Assembly: GCF_001267535.1 (NCBI RefSeq)
Contig: NZ_JRXE01000006.1
Span: 1-64,000 of the forward strand
Direction of reading: 5' to 3'
Length of the DNA stretch: 64,000 bases
DNA from: Winslowiella iniecta
GTDB lineage: Bacteria > Pseudomonadota > Gammaproteobacteria > Enterobacterales > Enterobacteriaceae
Below the pieces are notes generated by a model, which made no database searches, was not told where the DNA came from, and saw only the letters and a program-made list of their open reading frames with translations. Below, piece after piece: positions 1 to 8,857 of this stretch. The stretch's first letter is position 1. Each line of letters opens with the position of its first letter. Made by a program: the position numbers and the translations under genes.

Positions 1-118
1 CCTGGCGGCTTTAGCGCGGTGGTCCCACCTGACCCCATGCCGAACTCAGAAGTGAAACGCCGTAGCGCCGATGGTAGTGTGGGGCCTCCCCATGCGAGAG
101 TAGGGAACTGCCAGGCAT
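1..118 (+). rRNA. rrf: 5S ribosomal RNA, first copy (5' end cut by window edge)
   Basis: The sequence matches enterobacterial 5S rRNA from its third base to the final CCAGGCAT; about two 5' bases lie outside the window. It is the first of two 5S genes flanking a threonine tRNA, the arrangement of E. coli rrnD (rrfD-thrV-rrfF), so the 16S and 23S genes should lie just upstream. It differs from the second copy at one base (C at 85, T at 355). Confidence 0.97.
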
Positions 119-157
119 CAAATTAAGCAGGGTGACGTTATCGTCACCTGTAGTTTT

Positions 158-233
158 GCTGATATGGCTCAGTTGGTAGAGCGCACCCTTGGTAAGGGTG
201 AGGTCCCCAGTTCGACTCTGGGTATCAGCACCA
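158..233 (+). tRNA. thrV: tRNA-Thr (anticodon GGT)
   Basis: A 76-base cloverleaf with the CCA end encoded. The acceptor arms GCTGATA and TATCAGC pair, the anticodon stem CACCC/GGGTG encloses loop TTGGTAA, and the T arm contains GTTCGACTC. The anticodon GGT reads ACC/ACT threonine codons. It sits between two 5S genes and is presumably processed from the rRNA operon transcript, as thrV is in E. coli rrnD. Confidence 0.97.
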
Positions 234-268
234 GTATTAAAGCATGAGTTCGGTAAATATAAAGAATT

Positions 269-388
269 TGCCTGGCGGCTTTAGCGCGGTGGTCCCACCT
301 GACCCCATGCCGAACTCAGAAGTGAAACGCCGTAGCGCCGATGGTAGTGTGGGGTCTCCCCATGCGAGAGTAGGGAACTGCCAGGCAT
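269..388 (+). rRNA. rrf: 5S ribosomal RNA, second copy
   Basis: A complete 120-base 5S rRNA gene from TGCCTGGCGG to CCAGGCAT, identical to the first copy except at one position. It corresponds to rrfF, the terminal gene of the rrnD operon in E. coli, and a strong terminator follows 13 bases later. Confidence 0.97.
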
Positions 389-401
389 CAATTAAACAAA
401 C

Positions 402-432
402 AAGCCTCATGCGAAAGCATGGGGCTTTTTTG
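402..432 (+). terminator. Intrinsic terminator of the rRNA operon
   Basis: AAGCCTCATGC and GCATGGGGCTT form a GC-rich stem (with G-T pairing) around a GAAA loop and run into T6. It lies directly after the last 5S gene and ends the rrn transcript. Confidence 0.9.
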
Positions 433-457
433 TATATGTTGCATTCAGAATGGCGAA

Positions 458-823
458 TTAATCGTCAGGAAGACAGACGCGTAACCGATGCCCGTCAGGA
501 TCCAGTGCGACAAAAGTGCGACCAAATATGGCTGTAACGGGCCGCTGCTCAATTTCTACCCCCAGCTGCTGCCAGTTCTGATAGAGTTCCTCAACCTGCT
601 TTTCGCTCTCAACTAAAAAACAGAGTTCGGTACGATGTCCGCTACCACCCGAAGTAAAGTCCTGCGCGTGGGTTGACCATAACCCCAGATTTAGCCCATT
701 TTCGAAGGAGAAAGCCGAATAAGTTGGAAAGATGGCATCGGGTTCAATGCCAAACAGAGACTGATAAAACGCGCAGCTACGCAGCGGATCGGTGACATAA
801 AGGATGATAAGGTTAGGTTGCAT
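458..823 (-). CDS. VOC (glyoxalase/bleomycin-resistance) family protein
   Basis: This 121-residue protein has the single-domain vicinal-oxygen-chelate pattern: an opening beta-strand with ILYVTDPLRSCAFYQSLFG, a middle ELCFLVES strand, and a C-terminal FVALDPDGHRLRV strand. Such domains form metal-binding dimers in glyoxalases, dioxygenases and resistance proteins. The true substrate cannot be read from sequence. It is a single gene convergent with the rRNA operon, and an AGGA lies eight bases before the ATG. It resembles the PhnB/YaeR-like small VOC proteins but I cannot assign it to a named subgroup. Confidence 0.8.
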   Translation of the reverse strand: MQPNLIILYVTDPLRSCAFYQSLFGIEPDAIFPTYSAFSFENGLNLGLWSTHAQDFTSGGSGHRTELCFLVESEKQVEELYQNWQQLGVEIEQRPVTAIFGRTFVALDPDGHRLRVCLPDD

Positions 824-927
824 ATTTGGTTATCCTGAGGGAAGTGGATAGCCAGCTTAATCGACCCTGGTGTCAAAAAGTGACAGCAGGGTGAGATGAT
901 ATGCAACTACCCTTTAGGGCCGGACTG

Positions 928-1683
928 TTAGTGGATAACCTGCGACAGAAATGCGCGAGTACGTTCTGATTGCGGACGGGAAAAAAACTGCTGCGGAGGT
1001 GCTTCCTCGACTATCTCGCCACGATCCATAAAGATCACCCGGTCGGCAACGGTACGCGCAAAGCCCATCTCGTGGGTAACACACAGCATTGTCATGCCGT
1101 CTTCTGCCAGGCCAATCATCGTATCCAGCACTTCCTTCACCATTTCGGGATCGAGCGCCGAGGTGGGTTCATCAAACAGCATAATCTTAGGCTTCATGCA
1201 CAGTGAACGGGCAATCGCCACACGTTGTTGCTGGCCACCTGAAAGCTGTCCGGGAAACTTGTGTGCATGCTCGGCAATGCGTACGCGTTGCAGATAGTGC
1301 ATAGCCTGATCTTCCGCTTCCTTCTTCGGTGTTTTGCGCACCCAAATCGGTGCCAGCGTACAGTTTTGTAATACGGTGAGATGCGGGAACAGATTAAAAT
1401 GCTGGAATACCATGCCCACCTCGGTACGCACACGCTCAATATTACGCAGATCATCATTCAGCACCGTCCCATCGACGACGATGCGCCCCTGCTGGTGCTC
1501 TTCCAGATGGTTAATACAACGAATCGTGGTGGATTTCCCTGAGCCGGAAGGGCCGCACAGCACGATACGCTCGCGCGGTTTGACCTTCAGGTTGATGTCT
1601 TTCAGTACATGAAACTGCCCGTACCACTTATTAACATTTTCGAGAGTAATCATCATCGCGTTGTCAGAATTCGTCATCGTCAT
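928..1683 (-). CDS. yhdZ: Polar amino-acid ABC transporter ATPase (YhdZ/AapP type)
   Basis: A 251-residue ATPase that powers import through the two permeases encoded upstream. Walker [10 protein letters not shown] is at residues 44-52, the ABC signature LSGGQ at 147-151, Walker B IMLFDEP at 167-173 and the switch histidine in CVTHEM near 204. The length is normal for the GlnQ/AapP family. It is the last gene of the yhdWXYZ operon, beginning eight bases after the yhdY stop. The locus next to rrnD is the one E. coli uses. Substrate (probably general L-amino acids) is inferred from the AapJQMP family. Confidence 0.93.
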   Translation of the reverse strand: MTMTNSDNAMMITLENVNKWYGQFHVLKDINLKVKPRERIVLCGPSGSGKSTTIRCINHLEEHQQGRIVVDGTVLNDDLRNIERVRTEVGMVFQHFNLFPHLTVLQNCTLAPIWVRKTPKKEAEDQAMHYLQRVRIAEHAHKFPGQLSGGQQQRVAIARSLCMKPKIMLFDEPTSALDPEMVKEVLDTMIGLAEDGMTMLCVTHEMGFARTVADRVIFMDRGEIVEEAPPQQFFSRPQSERTRAFLSQVIH

Positions 1684-1691
1684 TTTAAACC

Positions 1692-2792
1692 TCAGTGCGG
1701 TGTACGCCCGGTGTGAAAGCGCTTCTCCAGATGTTGGCTGTAGCGCGACATGCTGAAACAGAAAATCCAGTAAACCAGTGCAGCGAAAACATAGCCTTCA
1801 GTCGACATACCGAGCCAGGTCGGATCGACGGTTGCCTGTTGCACGCTACTGAAAAGGTCAAACAGACCAATAATGATCACCAGACTGGTATCTTTAAACA
1901 GTGCAATAATGGTATTCACCAGCCCCGGAATAACCATCTTCAACGCCTGTGGCAGGATCACCAGGCCCTGCGTTCTCCAGTAACCCAGCGCCAGTGATTC
2001 AGCCGCTTCGTACTGGCCTTTTGGCAGCGCCTGTAAGCCACCACGCACCACTTCAGCCACATAAGCTGACTGGAACAAAATTACCCCGACCAGTGCGCGC
2101 ACCAGTTTGTCGATACTGGTACCTTCCGCCATAAACAACGGCAGCATGACCGAGGACATAAACAGCACGGTAATCAACGGTACACCGCGCCAGAACTCGA
2201 TAAAGATTATCGATAGCGTGCGAACCACTGGCATACGCGAGCGACGGCCTAACGCCAGCAGAATTCCCAGCGGTAGCGCGCCGGCGATACCAATTGAAGC
2301 GATGATCAGCGTCAGGGTTAAGCCGCCCCACTGGCGGGTTTCGACACGCTCCAGACCAAACCAGCCACCGTACATCAGCAACCAGACAATGACTGGATAA
2401 GTCAGCGCCCAGACGGCGATATACCGGCCACGACGCGGTATGCTGCTGATAAACATCGGCACAATCGACAGCAAGCCAATCACCAGCGCCAGATTAATGC
2501 GCCAGCGCAACTCGTGCGGGTAGAGCCCATACATAAACTGGCCAAAGCGCGCGTGGATAAACACCCAGCACGCCCCCTCTTTGCTACAGTCGGCACGGGT
2601 AGTGCCGATCCAGTTTGCCTGAAAGATTAACCAGTTAAGCGCCGGGGGAAGTACGCTCCAGATCACCCACAGACAGAACAGCGTCAGCAGGGAGTTGGAC
2701 CAGCTGGAGAACAGATTCTTTCTTGCCCAGCTCACCGCGCGCGAAAACGCATTGGTTGGTACGGGCGGTATTTCATGAGTGGTTACAGTCAT
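1692..2792 (-). CDS. yhdY: Polar amino-acid ABC transporter permease (YhdY/AapM type)
   Basis: A 366-residue inner-membrane permease. After a long N-terminal region with several membrane segments comes the HisM-type core. It carries the EAA-loop motif [22 protein letters not shown] that contacts the ATPase, then [18 protein letters not shown], a hallmark of polar amino-acid permeases. The extended N-terminus relative to HisM/GlnP (about 230 residues) is typical of AapM. It follows yhdX by 15 bases and pairs with it as a heterodimeric channel. Confidence 0.92.
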   Translation of the reverse strand: MTVTTHEIPPVPTNAFSRAVSWARKNLFSSWSNSLLTLFCLWVIWSVLPPALNWLIFQANWIGTTRADCSKEGACWVFIHARFGQFMYGLYPHELRWRINLALVIGLLSIVPMFISSIPRRGRYIAVWALTYPVIVWLLMYGGWFGLERVETRQWGGLTLTLIIASIGIAGALPLGILLALGRRSRMPVVRTLSIIFIEFWRGVPLITVLFMSSVMLPLFMAEGTSIDKLVRALVGVILFQSAYVAEVVRGGLQALPKGQYEAAESLALGYWRTQGLVILPQALKMVIPGLVNTIIALFKDTSLVIIIGLFDLFSSVQQATVDPTWLGMSTEGYVFAALVYWIFCFSMSRYSQHLEKRFHTGRTPH

Positions 2793-2807
2793 AATGGCAC
2801 CGTTTTC

Positions 2808-3986
2808 TTAACGCTCAACCAGGGCGATTTTGCGGTTATAGATATTCATCAATAGCGAAATAGACAAGCTGATGATCAGGTAGACCGCCATGGTGATGGC
2901 GATGGTTTCTATCGCCTGCCCGGTCTGGTTCAATACTGTTCCGGCAAACAACGACACCATATCCGGATAACCAATCGCTGCCGCCAGCGATGAGTTCTTG
3001 ACGACATTAAGATACTGGCTGGTAAGCGGAGGAATAATCACCCGCATCGCCTGCGGAATGATCACCTGCCGCAGGGTGACCGGATTCGGTAGCCCCAGCG
3101 AACGTGCTGCTTCGGTCTGACCGTGTGGTACCGACTGAATGCCGGAGCGAATCACCTCAGCGATAAACGAAGAGGTATAAATCGACAGGGCGAGGGTTAA
3201 CGCGGCCAGCTCTGGTATCAGTGCAAAACCACCGCGGAAGTTAAAGCCACGCAGTTCTGGCACATTCCAGTGTACCGCCGCGCCGAAAGCCAGATGAGCG
3301 CCCAACGGTAACAGAATCAGCATCGCCAGCGCAGCAGGCCAGCTACGACGCAACTGACCGGTTTTTAGCTGATGCTTACGGTTCAAAAGGAATAAACCGA
3401 TGCTGCCGACAATGGCAATCAACAATGCGACCAGAAAAGGCTGGCTACCCGGCGCATATTCAGGCCAGGGCAGATAAAGACCGCGATTACTGACAAAGGC
3501 GAGATCGAAAGCGCTTAACGCCTGGCGCGGACCCGGTAAATTGCGCAGCACCGCAAAGTACCAGAAGAAGATCTGTAACAACGGTGGGATATTACGGAAC
3601 GTTTCGATATAGATATTGGCGATTTTCCGTAACAGCCAGTTGTCAGACAAACGGGCTAAGCCGATAAAAAAACCAAGGAATGAAGCAAAGACAATACACA
3701 GCGCAGAGACCAGGAGCGTGTTGGTCAGGCCGACCAGAAACACCCGTGCGTAGGTGTCGCCATCTGAATAATCAATCAGATGTTGCACAATACCGAAACC
3801 AGCACTGCGTTCGAGGAAGCCAAAACCGGAGGTAATGCCGCGGTTGGACAGGTTAATCACGGTGTTGTGAATTAAATACCCCACAACCACCAGGACCGCG
3901 ACAATCGCGATAATCTGATAGAGCCATGCGCGCACCGCAGGATTGCTGAATGAAAAATCCCTTTTGACGGTTGGGCGTTGAGACAT
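2808..3986 (-). CDS. yhdX: Polar amino-acid ABC transporter permease (YhdX/AapQ type)
   Basis: A 392-residue membrane protein, the second channel half of the importer. An N-terminal transmembrane segment (about residues 20-42) is followed by a large periplasmic/membrane section and a C-terminal core with the EAA motif EAARSLGLPNPVTLRQVIIPQA, then PPLTSQYLNVVKNSSLAAAIGYPD. Length and layout fit AapQ. A GAGGG sits six bases before the ATG. It lies 68 bases after the binding-protein gene, so yhdW-X-Y-Z read as one transcript. Confidence 0.92.
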   Translation of the reverse strand: MSQRPTVKRDFSFSNPAVRAWLYQIIAIVAVLVVVGYLIHNTVINLSNRGITSGFGFLERSAGFGIVQHLIDYSDGDTYARVFLVGLTNTLLVSALCIVFASFLGFFIGLARLSDNWLLRKIANIYIETFRNIPPLLQIFFWYFAVLRNLPGPRQALSAFDLAFVSNRGLYLPWPEYAPGSQPFLVALLIAIVGSIGLFLLNRKHQLKTGQLRRSWPAALAMLILLPLGAHLAFGAAVHWNVPELRGFNFRGGFALIPELAALTLALSIYTSSFIAEVIRSGIQSVPHGQTEAARSLGLPNPVTLRQVIIPQAMRVIIPPLTSQYLNVVKNSSLAAAIGYPDMVSLFAGTVLNQTGQAIETIAITMAVYLIISLSISLLMNIYNRKIALVER

Positions 3987-4054
3987 GATGAACCCTCAGC
4001 TACAAGAACTCTGGCCTGAGCACCGCGGGTGCGGTGCCCGGTAGACAGTGGGGA

Positions 4055-5080
4055 TTAACGAACCGGTGGGGCGTACTGGATGCCGCCATCTTTCCAGAGA
4101 GCATTTTGACCGCGAGCAATTTTCAGCGCGCTGTCTTTCCCGACGTTACGATCAAAGCTTTCCTGATAATTGCCTACCTGTTTAATAATATTAAACGCCC
4201 ACTTGTTATCGAGTTTCAAATCCTTACCGAAGTCACCCCCAGTACCTAACAGATGAGCCATATCTGGTGTGGTCGGTTTGGCTGCCATCTGATCAACGTT
4301 TTTCGATGAGACACCCATTTCTTCCGCATTCAACATGGCATTAAACGACCATTTAACGATGGTGAACCAGTCATCATCACCACGGCGTACTACCGGGCCA
4401 AGAGGCTCTTTCGAAATCACTTCCGGTAATACGATAAATTCGTCAGGTTTGCCCAGTTTGATACGCAGTGCATACAGTTGTGACTGGTCAGACGCCAGGG
4501 TATCGCAACGGCCGGTATCCAGTGCTTTAGCTGATTCATCAGAACGGTCGAAAGTGACCGGCAGATACTTCATTTTGTTGGCTTTAAAGTAGTCGGCCAC
4601 ATTCAGCTCGGTATCGGTGCCCGCCTGAATGCAAACGGTTGCGCCATCAAGCTCTTTAGCACTTTTTAGTCCGGCCTTGTTATGCGTCAGAAAGCCGATA
4701 CCGTCGTAATAGTTGACGCCGGCAAACATAAAGCCCATGCCGCCATCGCGTGCTGAGGTCCAGGTGGTATTACGTGAAAGGATATCAACTTCGCCCGATT
4801 GCAAAGCGGTAAAGCGCTCTTTGGCGGTCAGCGGAGTGTATTTGACTTTACTGGCATCACCAAAGATTGCCGCAGCGGTAGCCCGGCAGATATCCACATC
4901 CAGACCAGTAAAATTGCCGCTGGCGTCAGCGTAAGAGAAGCCAGGCAAACCGTCACTGATACCGCACTGTACAAAACCTTTTTTCTTAATCGCATCCAGT
5001 GTGGCGCCAGCGTAAGCCTGACTGGTCGCTGCAAGCAGCGTGGCAGCGGCAACCAGAGTAGAAAGCATCATCTTATTCAT
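4055..5080 (-). CDS. yhdW: Amino-acid ABC transporter periplasmic binding protein (YhdW/AapJ type)
   Basis: A 341-residue solute-binding protein. Residues 1-24 form a Sec signal peptide ending AYA; the mature part starts ATLDAIKKKGFVQCG and continues with the SBP family 3 pattern GFSYADASGNFTGLDVDICRA. It captures polar amino acids in the periplasm and hands them to YhdXY. It is the first gene of the operon, with AGGAT eight bases before the ATG. I recall the K-12 counterpart as a pseudogene; here the frame is intact, so the system is probably functional. Confidence 0.93.
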   Translation of the reverse strand: MNKMMLSTLVAAATLLAATSQAYAGATLDAIKKKGFVQCGISDGLPGFSYADASGNFTGLDVDICRATAAAIFGDASKVKYTPLTAKERFTALQSGEVDILSRNTTWTSARDGGMGFMFAGVNYYDGIGFLTHNKAGLKSAKELDGATVCIQAGTDTELNVADYFKANKMKYLPVTFDRSDESAKALDTGRCDTLASDQSQLYALRIKLGKPDEFIVLPEVISKEPLGPVVRRGDDDWFTIVKWSFNAMLNAEEMGVSSKNVDQMAAKPTTPDMAHLLGTGGDFGKDLKLDNKWAFNIIKQVGNYQESFDRNVGKDSALKIARGQNALWKDGGIQYAPPVR

Positions 5081-5388
5081 AAAGCATCCTGTGTGATGTA
5101 GTGTTTTTTATGTGTTTAGTACATTTATAGGTCGTGCACTTTTCTTGTCTGCGGCGGTTAGCCATCCACCACTCTGCAAACGCAATGCCAAAGTTGCGGA
5201 ATGCGGTATTTGCCAGAAAGAGATATTAATAACCTTGGGCAACTAGAAAGTTTGTCTAATATCCCGCACCAAAGAGAGGCAAAGCCAGACGGGGCGATCA
5301 CAATTAGTGCAAAAATTTTCGCCAGATATCTGCATTGTGACCGGTAGCGCACTTACGCATGTCGGTTGCAGAATTGGCGTAAAAAAAA
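5081..5388. other. Intergenic region with the yhdWXYZ promoter region
   Basis: About 300 bases between yhdW and a shared terminator. It must contain the minus-strand promoter of the yhdWXYZ operon, but I could not pick out a convincing -35/-10 pair. A 64-codon open frame here (5158-5352, minus) has low-complexity composition, no clear ribosome site and no recognisable family, so I do not call it a gene. Confidence 0.5.
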
Positions 5389-5417
5389 AGCCCGTCTGTT
5401 AAAACAAACGGGCTTTT
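5389..5417 (-). terminator. Terminator downstream of the region preceding lpxP/yhdW (bidirectional)
   Basis: AAGCCCGTCTGTT and CAAACGGGCTT pair around AAAA, flanked by an A-run on the left and TTTTCTT on the right, so the structure can stop transcripts from both sides. Its plus-strand form would stop readthrough entering lpxP in antisense; its minus-strand form follows the stop side of lpxP (5436) and most likely ends the lpxP message. Confidence 0.8.
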
Positions 5418-5435
5418 CTTGGCGTGAGGGGATTA

Positions 5436-6365
5436 TTAATAGAGCGAGGAGGCACCCGCTGGTCGGGTTTTAAAACGGCGGTGCAGCCACATATACTGGC
5501 TTGGCGCGCGCATAATTTCACGCTCAATCACTTTATTCATATAGGCGGCGGCGTGATGTTCATCTTCCAGCGGATAATCGCGTAGCTCAGGCTGAATCAC
5601 CAGCTCATAACCGGTACCATTCTCTTTACGAATCAGTACCACGGTGACCATCGCAGGCTTGGCCATGCGGGCCAGCATATAAGTCCCGCTGGTGGTGGCC
5701 GCTTGTGGCACAGCAAACAGTGGGGCAAACACGCTGCCTTTCGGGCCGTAATCCTGATCTGGGGCAAACCACACAGCTTCGCCTTGCTTCAGGGCGCTGA
5801 CCATACCGCGCAAATCGCGGCGGTTAATCATTGCTTTATTCGAGCGCATGCGACCTTTGGTCTGCACCCACTCCATCATTTTATTATTGTGCGGGCGATA
5901 CATCGCCATCATTGGCTGGCAGATGCCCATGGCTCGGCCACCCAGCTCGAGAGACATGAAGTGCACACCGATAATCAGTGCGCCACGTTTGTTTTCTTGC
6001 GCCTTCTGCAGATTATGCAGGCCATTAACGGTAAACCAGCGTTTCACACGGGCATCTGGCCAGAACCAGGCCATACCGGTTTCCAGCAGACCCATGCCCA
6101 GCGATTCAAAATTGCTGACGATGCGCTGCTCAAGAATTTCCGGTTGCAGATCCGGGAAACAGAGTTCGAGGTTACGGCGGGTAATGCGCACGCGGCGCTT
6201 CAGGAAGCGCATTGAAGTGCGTCCCATCCAGGTACCGAGCTTTTCCAGTAACGGGAAAGGAAGCTGAACCAGCAGGAAAAGCAGACCCAGGCCTGCCCAT
6301 GTCGACCAGTAACGCGGATGAAGCAGATCGCGAGAGAAGGCCGGTGGCGCTTTTGGTGCTTTCAT
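5436..6365 (-). CDS. lpxP: Lipid A late acyltransferase (palmitoleoyl/lauroyl transferase, LpxP/LpxL family)
   Basis: A 309-residue inner-membrane enzyme that adds the secondary acyl chain to Kdo2-lipid IVA. One membrane anchor lies at about residues 24-40; the catalytic H-x4-E motif is GVHFMSLE (H135, E140), followed by PMMAMYRPHNNKMMEWVQ and QGEAVWFAPDQDYGPKGS. HPRYW near the start and the ending HRRFKTRP..SSLY fit E. coli LpxP better than LpxL as far as I remember both; LpxP is the cold-induced palmitoleoyl enzyme. The assignment within the family is therefore less certain than the activity class. It is a single gene; in E. coli this interval near fis holds acrEF and yhdJ instead. Confidence 0.85.
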   Translation of the reverse strand: MKAPKAPPAFSRDLLHPRYWSTWAGLGLLFLLVQLPFPLLEKLGTWMGRTSMRFLKRRVRITRRNLELCFPDLQPEILEQRIVSNFESLGMGLLETGMAWFWPDARVKRWFTVNGLHNLQKAQENKRGALIIGVHFMSLELGGRAMGICQPMMAMYRPHNNKMMEWVQTKGRMRSNKAMINRRDLRGMVSALKQGEAVWFAPDQDYGPKGSVFAPLFAVPQAATTSGTYMLARMAKPAMVTVVLIRKENGTGYELVIQPELRDYPLEDEHHAAAYMNKVIEREIMRAPSQYMWLHRRFKTRPAGASSLY

Positions 6366-6744
6366 TATTTTCTCTTTAGGCGTAAGTGGATGGTGTAACG
6401 CATAAAGAAATTAATCTATCGCGGTACATTGCATCAGACATCATTAATGACCAGAAGTTGGGGGCTTTGCTGAAACTTTACAATAAGTCAGAGAAGTCCG
6501 ACTGCAGGCGGGTAGTACACCGTGCTCACTTTGACAGCGGCATCTTCATCCCAATGAACTGAAACTTAGTTAGTGTAACCTTATCAAAAACTTAGTTTAA
6601 AACCATCGGTGAGGATTATTATTGTACGCCTAAATTATTGTCTTTGATAGTAAAATTGCGAGATTGCAAGATGGTGATTACTGGTTTAAAACAGTGTTGC
6701 AATCGGGTTATCAAATGGAATTGTTATGTACAAGGAGAGTCGTT
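6366..6744. other. AT-rich divergent intergenic region upstream of lpxP
   Basis: This stretch carries the minus-strand promoter of lpxP and the plus-strand promoter of the small periplasmic protein gene. It is AT-rich around 6550-6720. I see no convincing consensus promoter, repeat or RNA gene. Confidence 0.4.
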
Positions 6745-6792
6745 ATGGCGTGGATTTATCAGCCTGCTGGCACGGCAGGTTTTCACATTTAG
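6745..6792 (+). CDS. Possible 15-residue leader peptide / small ORF
   Basis: ATG at 6745 is preceded by a well-placed AAGGAG (6733-6738) and opens 15 codons (MAWIYQPAGTAGFHI) ending in TAG at 6790. The codons overlap a hairpin CCTGC...GCAGG (about 6763-6779). The next gene starts 33 bases later. The strong ribosome site and hairpin suggest a translated leader, but the ORF is very short and could be chance. Confidence 0.3.
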   Translation: MAWIYQPAGTAGFHI

Positions 6793-6825
6793 GGCGACAG
6801 GCTAAGGAGTGCTGGAGGTGATTTG

Positions 6826-7164
6826 GTGAGAAAATTCATATTGCTAACATGCCTGATTGTGTCTTTTTCGGTCAGCGCAAAGCAAGCAGATTGCCACTCC
6901 TGGCCAATGAATATAGCTGAGGGATGGTTAAAGAATGAGAATATTGTCGATATCACTCAGCTGGACAGGTCAAAAACTGAGATGAAACTGCTGGCGGCGC
7001 AAAAGAAAGCGGGCGGGATAACCACTGATATCTGGCACTTTATTTTCCATGACAAAAGCGGCAAAGCTTACGAAGTGATCACGCAAAGCGATGCAAATCT
7101 GGAGGAGTGTTCAGCCAGTGAAGTTAACATATTTCTGGTTGCCAGAAGCACGATAAACCACTGA
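6826..7164 (+). CDS. Small secreted/periplasmic protein of unknown function
   Basis: A 112-residue protein with a Sec signal peptide (RKFILLTCLIVSFSVSAKA-like, cleavage after SVSA near residue 18). The mature part has cysteines in ADCHSW and EECSASE that could form one disulfide, and an aromatic stretch TTDIWHFIFHDKSGKAYEV of beta character. I chose GTG at 6826 because GGAGGT ends six bases before it; the in-frame TTG at 6823 would be too close. It is convergent with fis and shares its terminator. I do not recognise the family. Confidence 0.65.
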   Translation: MRKFILLTCLIVSFSVSAKQADCHSWPMNIAEGWLKNENIVDITQLDRSKTEMKLLAAQKKAGGITTDIWHFIFHDKSGKAYEVITQSDANLEECSASEVNIFLVARSTINH

Positions 7165-7191
7165 GTCGCGGCCCATCTTTCAGCAAAAGAA

Positions 7192-7224
7192 AAAGGCGCT
7201 CCATCCTGAGATAAAAGCGCCTTT
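7192..7224 (-). terminator. fis terminator (bidirectional)
   Basis: AAAGGCGCT (7192-7200) pairs with AGCGCCTTT (7216-7224). On the minus strand the stem is followed by TTCTTTTGC and preceded by the fis stop, fitting the end of the dusB-fis message. It also lies 27 bases after the convergent small gene. Confidence 0.8.
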
Positions 7225-7247
7225 ATTCAGACATTTAGCTGACTAAA

Positions 7248-7544
7248 TCAGTTCATGCCGTATTTTTTCAGTTTCTTACGCAGCGTACCGCGGTTGATGC
7301 CCATCATCAGGGCTGCACGGGTCTGGTTGCCACGGGTATATTGCATCACCATGTCCAACAAAGGCTGCTCTACTTCAGCCAGTACCAGCTCATACAGATC
7401 ATTCACATCTTGACCATTCAATTGAGCAAAATAGTTCTTCAGTGCCTGTTTGACCGAGTCACGCAGAGGTTTTTGGGTAACCTGATCCTGTGAGTTAACG
7501 GTAGAAACGGTCAGTACGTCAGAATTTACGCGTTGTTCGAACAT
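7248..7544 (-). CDS. fis: DNA-binding protein Fis
   Basis: A 98-residue nucleoid protein that bends DNA, activates rRNA and tRNA promoters and assists site-specific inversion. The N-terminal beta-hairpin arm (about 11-26) is followed by four helices; the C-terminal helix-turn-helix is [20 protein letters not shown] (about 74-93). As far as I can recall the E. coli protein, the sequence is identical. It is second in the dusB-fis operon with a 25-base gap. Fis would act on the rrn operon at the left end of this window. Confidence 0.99.
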
Positions 7545-7569
7545 AGTTCTGTCAGCTCTTTATTTCTGT

Positions 7570-8535
7570 TTACGCAAGTTTTTCGAAGTATGCCTCCAAC
7601 GCCTCCAGCTGTTCGCTGGCATCCTCAATGGCGTTGAATGTGCGCCGAAACTGGTCGTTCGGGGCGTGCTCCTGGAGATACCAGGAGACGTGCTTCCGGG
7701 CAATACGGTATCCCTTGCGCTGACCGTAAAAGTCGTGCAGTTCCCGTAAGTGCCCGATGAGCAAGCGCTTAACTTCTGCCAGCGGCATCGGTGCCAGCAG
7801 CTCCCCAGTGTCCAGATAGTGCTGGATTTCCCGGAAGATCCACGGTCTTCCCTGAGCAGCACGGCCTATCATCAGGGCATCAGCCCCCGTATAGTCGAGT
7901 ACTGCTCTGGCTTTGTGCGGGTCAGTAATGTCCCCATTCGCGATAACCGGAATGGAAACGTTCTGCTTAACTGTCCGAATGCTGTCATATTCAGCGTCAC
8001 CGTTGAACAAACAGGCGCGTGTGCGTCCATGTATTGTCAGGGCCTGAATACCACAGCGTTCAGCCAATTGGGCAATCTCTACGCAGTTGCGATTGTCTGT
8101 ATCCCAGCCGGTGCGAATCTTTAAGGTCACCGGTACGTCAACTGCATTGACCACCGCAGAGAGGATAGACTTCACCAGCTCCGGGTGTTGCAGCAGTGCC
8201 GAACCTGCCATCTTGCGATTCACTTTTTTGGCCGGGCAGCCCATATTGATATCGATGATCTGCGCGCCAGATACAGCATTAAAACGCGCAGCTTGTGCCA
8301 TCTCATCAGGGTCACATCCGGCAATTTGCACGGTGCGAATTCCGGGCTCGTCACTGTGTACCATACGCAAACGGGATTTATCGCTCGCCCAAACTTCCGG
8401 GTTAGACGATAACATCTCCGATACGGTCATTCCGGCCCCCATGTCATGACAGAGCGTCCTGAACGGCCTGTCAGTAATACCGGCCATCGGGGCTGCTATC
8501 AAACGATTACGAAGCTGGTGTTGTCCTATGCGCAT
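7570..8535 (-). CDS. dusB: tRNA-dihydrouridine synthase B
   Basis: A 321-residue FMN enzyme that reduces uridine to dihydrouridine in tRNA D loops. It shows the TIM-barrel start [15 protein letters not shown], the catalytic Cys100 in [14 protein letters not shown], and FMN-binding segments VIANGDI and [14 protein letters not shown]. The length equals E. coli DusB. It is the first gene of the dusB-fis operon, whose promoter lies just upstream. Confidence 0.97.
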   Translation of the reverse strand: MRIGQHQLRNRLIAAPMAGITDRPFRTLCHDMGAGMTVSEMLSSNPEVWASDKSRLRMVHSDEPGIRTVQIAGCDPDEMAQAARFNAVSGAQIIDINMGCPAKKVNRKMAGSALLQHPELVKSILSAVVNAVDVPVTLKIRTGWDTDNRNCVEIAQLAERCGIQALTIHGRTRACLFNGDAEYDSIRTVKQNVSIPVIANGDITDPHKARAVLDYTGADALMIGRAAQGRPWIFREIQHYLDTGELLAPMPLAEVKRLLIGHLRELHDFYGQRKGYRIARKHVSWYLQEHAPNDQFRRTFNAIEDASEQLEALEAYFEKLA

Positions 8536-8571
8536 GAAAAGAAGTGACCATATATGTTCGCAAGGCGGCGT

Positions 8572-8600
8572 ATATTACGCATTTTTTAACGAAGATGAAA
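8572..8600 (-). promoter_or_regulatory. dusB-fis promoter
   Basis: On the minus strand TTTCAT (8595-8600) and TAATAT (8572-8577) are separated by exactly 17 bases and followed by a GC-rich discriminator ACGCCGCC. This is, from memory, the arrangement of the E. coli fis promoter, which starts with C and is growth-phase and stringently controlled. The dusB start codon is 37 bases from the -10. Confidence 0.6.
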
Positions 8601-8857
8601 GGCCAAACTTTGAACAATCAGCTGTATTAGATCAGGTAAAACAGCATCAGAGGTTAGCAACCTAATATTTTACCTTTCTATACAAAGAGTTAAAAAATAA
8701 CGCCGAAATTGTGTACAAAGATTTTTCTTTTTTTGTGAGCCAGTTAGCAATATAAATCACGTCATAAATGGCGGTTTACGTGATAACTGACGTGCGAAAC
8801 GCGCCGCTACAGAGTTTCACCGATGTGAAAAGCGCAGCGGCGCAGAGGAGCCCGTTA
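8601..8857. other. Intergenic region upstream of the dusB-fis promoter
   Basis: A roughly 260-base AT-rich gap between prmA and the fis promoter. In E. coli the matching region holds Fis autoregulatory and IHF sites; tracts such as GATTTTTCTTTTTTTGTGAGC here are compatible, but I cannot place individual sites with confidence. Confidence 0.4.

Noticed and set aside
244-537. Open frame of 97 codons across the second 5S gene
   Set aside because: It overlaps a certain rRNA gene and terminator; composition follows the RNA.
5158-5352. Minus-strand frame of 64 codons between yhdW and lpxP
   Set aside because: No ribosome site, no recognisable family, and it lies where the yhdW promoter must be.
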